A stretch of 64,000 nt of DNA from Cohnella sp. OV330 (GTDB lineage: Bacteria > Bacillota > Bacilli > Paenibacillales > Paenibacillaceae), in contig NZ_FOKE01000002.1 of the NCBI RefSeq assembly GCF_900112065.1, forward strand, positions 124,001 through 188,000, in the 5' to 3' direction. Shown here in pieces: positions 63,549 through 64,000 of this stretch (its first letter is position 1; each line of letters opens with the position of its first letter). The translations under genes were made by a program, and so were the position numbers. A model generated the notes under the pieces. The model was not told where the DNA came from. It ran no database searches and worked only from the letters and a program-made list of their open reading frames with translations.

Positions 63549-64000
63549 TTAGAACAGCAGCAGCCAGCATACCGAAAATAGAACGACATACCCGGCGACG
63601 GACAGGAGCACCGCCGCGAAGTTGTCCTTGCGCTCTACCTCGTGCAGCTCCAGCGCATGGATGACCAGGAGCAGCAGGCTGAGCAGCAGCAGCCCGCCCG
63701 TCAGCGCCAGCGACAGCCTGACCGACAGGAACGCCGCCAGCGCCGATACGAGGTACCCCGCTCCGAACAGGAGCTGCGAGCTCCCTTGATACGTGACGAT
63801 CTCGATCCAAGATCGCTTGCGACGGCCCAAGCGGTTCCCCACGGCGGACAGGGACGCCGTCGCGGCTAGCAAGGACAGCAGCCCGAGCAGCAGCAGCTTG
63901 AGCGCCAGCCCCGGGCTGAAGAGGCGGCTCACGAAGAGGACGGAGAAAAACGACATCGCGTGCTCGATCCGGTTCTGAACCGCCAGCACCCAAACGTAAA
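63549..64000 (-). CDS. multi-pass membrane protein, 5' end beyond window
   Basis: The frame is open to the right edge; 150 codons are visible, ending SVCWLLLF. Four hydrophobic helices (LALKLLLLGLLSLLAATASL, LLFGAGYLVSALAAFLSV, LALTGGLLLLSLLLLVIHAL, NFAAVLLSVAGYVVLFSVCWLLLF). The visible N-terminal part YVWVLAVQNRIEHAMSFFS could lie inside the protein; a GTG (63989) or ATG (63963) start within the window cannot be excluded. No family recognised. Confidence 0.6.
   Translation of the reverse strand, partial: YVWVLAVQNRIEHAMSFFSVLFVSRLFSPGLALKLLLLGLLSLLAATASLSAVGNRLGRRKRSWIEIVTYQGSSQLLFGAGYLVSALAAFLSVRLSLALTGGLLLLSLLLLVIHALELHEVERKDNFAAVLLSVAGYVVLFSVCWLLLF

Overview
The window is a 64-kb piece of a GC-rich, spore-forming Firmicute chromosome, most like Paenibacillaceae and probably Cohnella-like. 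Three things suggest this. The gene order resembles the Bacillus subtilis dnaE-acc-pyk-cit-pho neighbourhood. The YtrH/YtrI sporulation proteins are present. There is also a LplB/YtcP/YesMN-type sugar importer of the kind that is abundant in Paenibacillaceae. No tRNA, rRNA, CRISPR array, prophage or insertion sequence was seen. Nearly all genes to about 36 kb lie on the minus strand.

Layout. 0-2.7 kb: an unusual minus-strand trio (flavin-dependent acyl-CoA-dehydrogenase-like enzyme, leaderless PhnD-type binding protein, MetE-like methyltransferase cut by the left edge). 2.9-4.4 kb: secreted beta-propeller phytase. 4.5-11.8 kb: thiamine operon thiC-thiF-thiE::thiS-thiG-thiO-thiD behind a sigma-A promoter, a TPP riboswitch and an attenuator. 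11.8-12.2 kb: seven-copy palindrome array. 12.2-23.7 kb: YcnI copper protein, a carbohydrate ABC importer with its YesM/YesN regulators and cre sites, then a CopCD importer with its own NarL-type two-component system. 23.8-31.3 kb: small enzymes, a lipoprotein, and a redox cluster of PerR, a degenerate response regulator, TrxB and a 2-Cys peroxiredoxin. 31.3-31.6 kb: second palindrome array. 31.6-33.7 kb: molybdopterin oxidoreductase. 33.8-36.5 kb: PhoP and PhoR. 36.6-41.0 kb: YfbR, a membrane protein and two peptidases. 41-45 kb: citZ-icd-mdh. 45.7-49.7 kb: convergent ppx and ppk. 49.8-54.7 kb: fxsA, thioesterase, pyk, accA, accD. 55.5-59.4 kb: dnaE. 59.4-64 kb: ytrH-ytrI, ytpI, ytoI, an AgrC-like kinase and a membrane protein cut by the right edge.

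Two kinds of regulatory structure stand out. First, phytase, phoP and ppk each carry runs of TTnACA-like hexamers at exact 11-bp steps, ending exactly 7 bp before an nATAAn -10 element. This is the classical PhoP-box geometry and ties phosphate release, polyphosphate synthesis and the regulator into one local Pho regulon. A different run of four exact 11-bp repeats precedes trxB, next to a gene for a degenerate OmpR-family regulator. Second, at least three intergenic arrays made of different palindromes share a 51-52-bp period, close to five helical turns. They look like one kind of structured element that I cannot assign to a known family.
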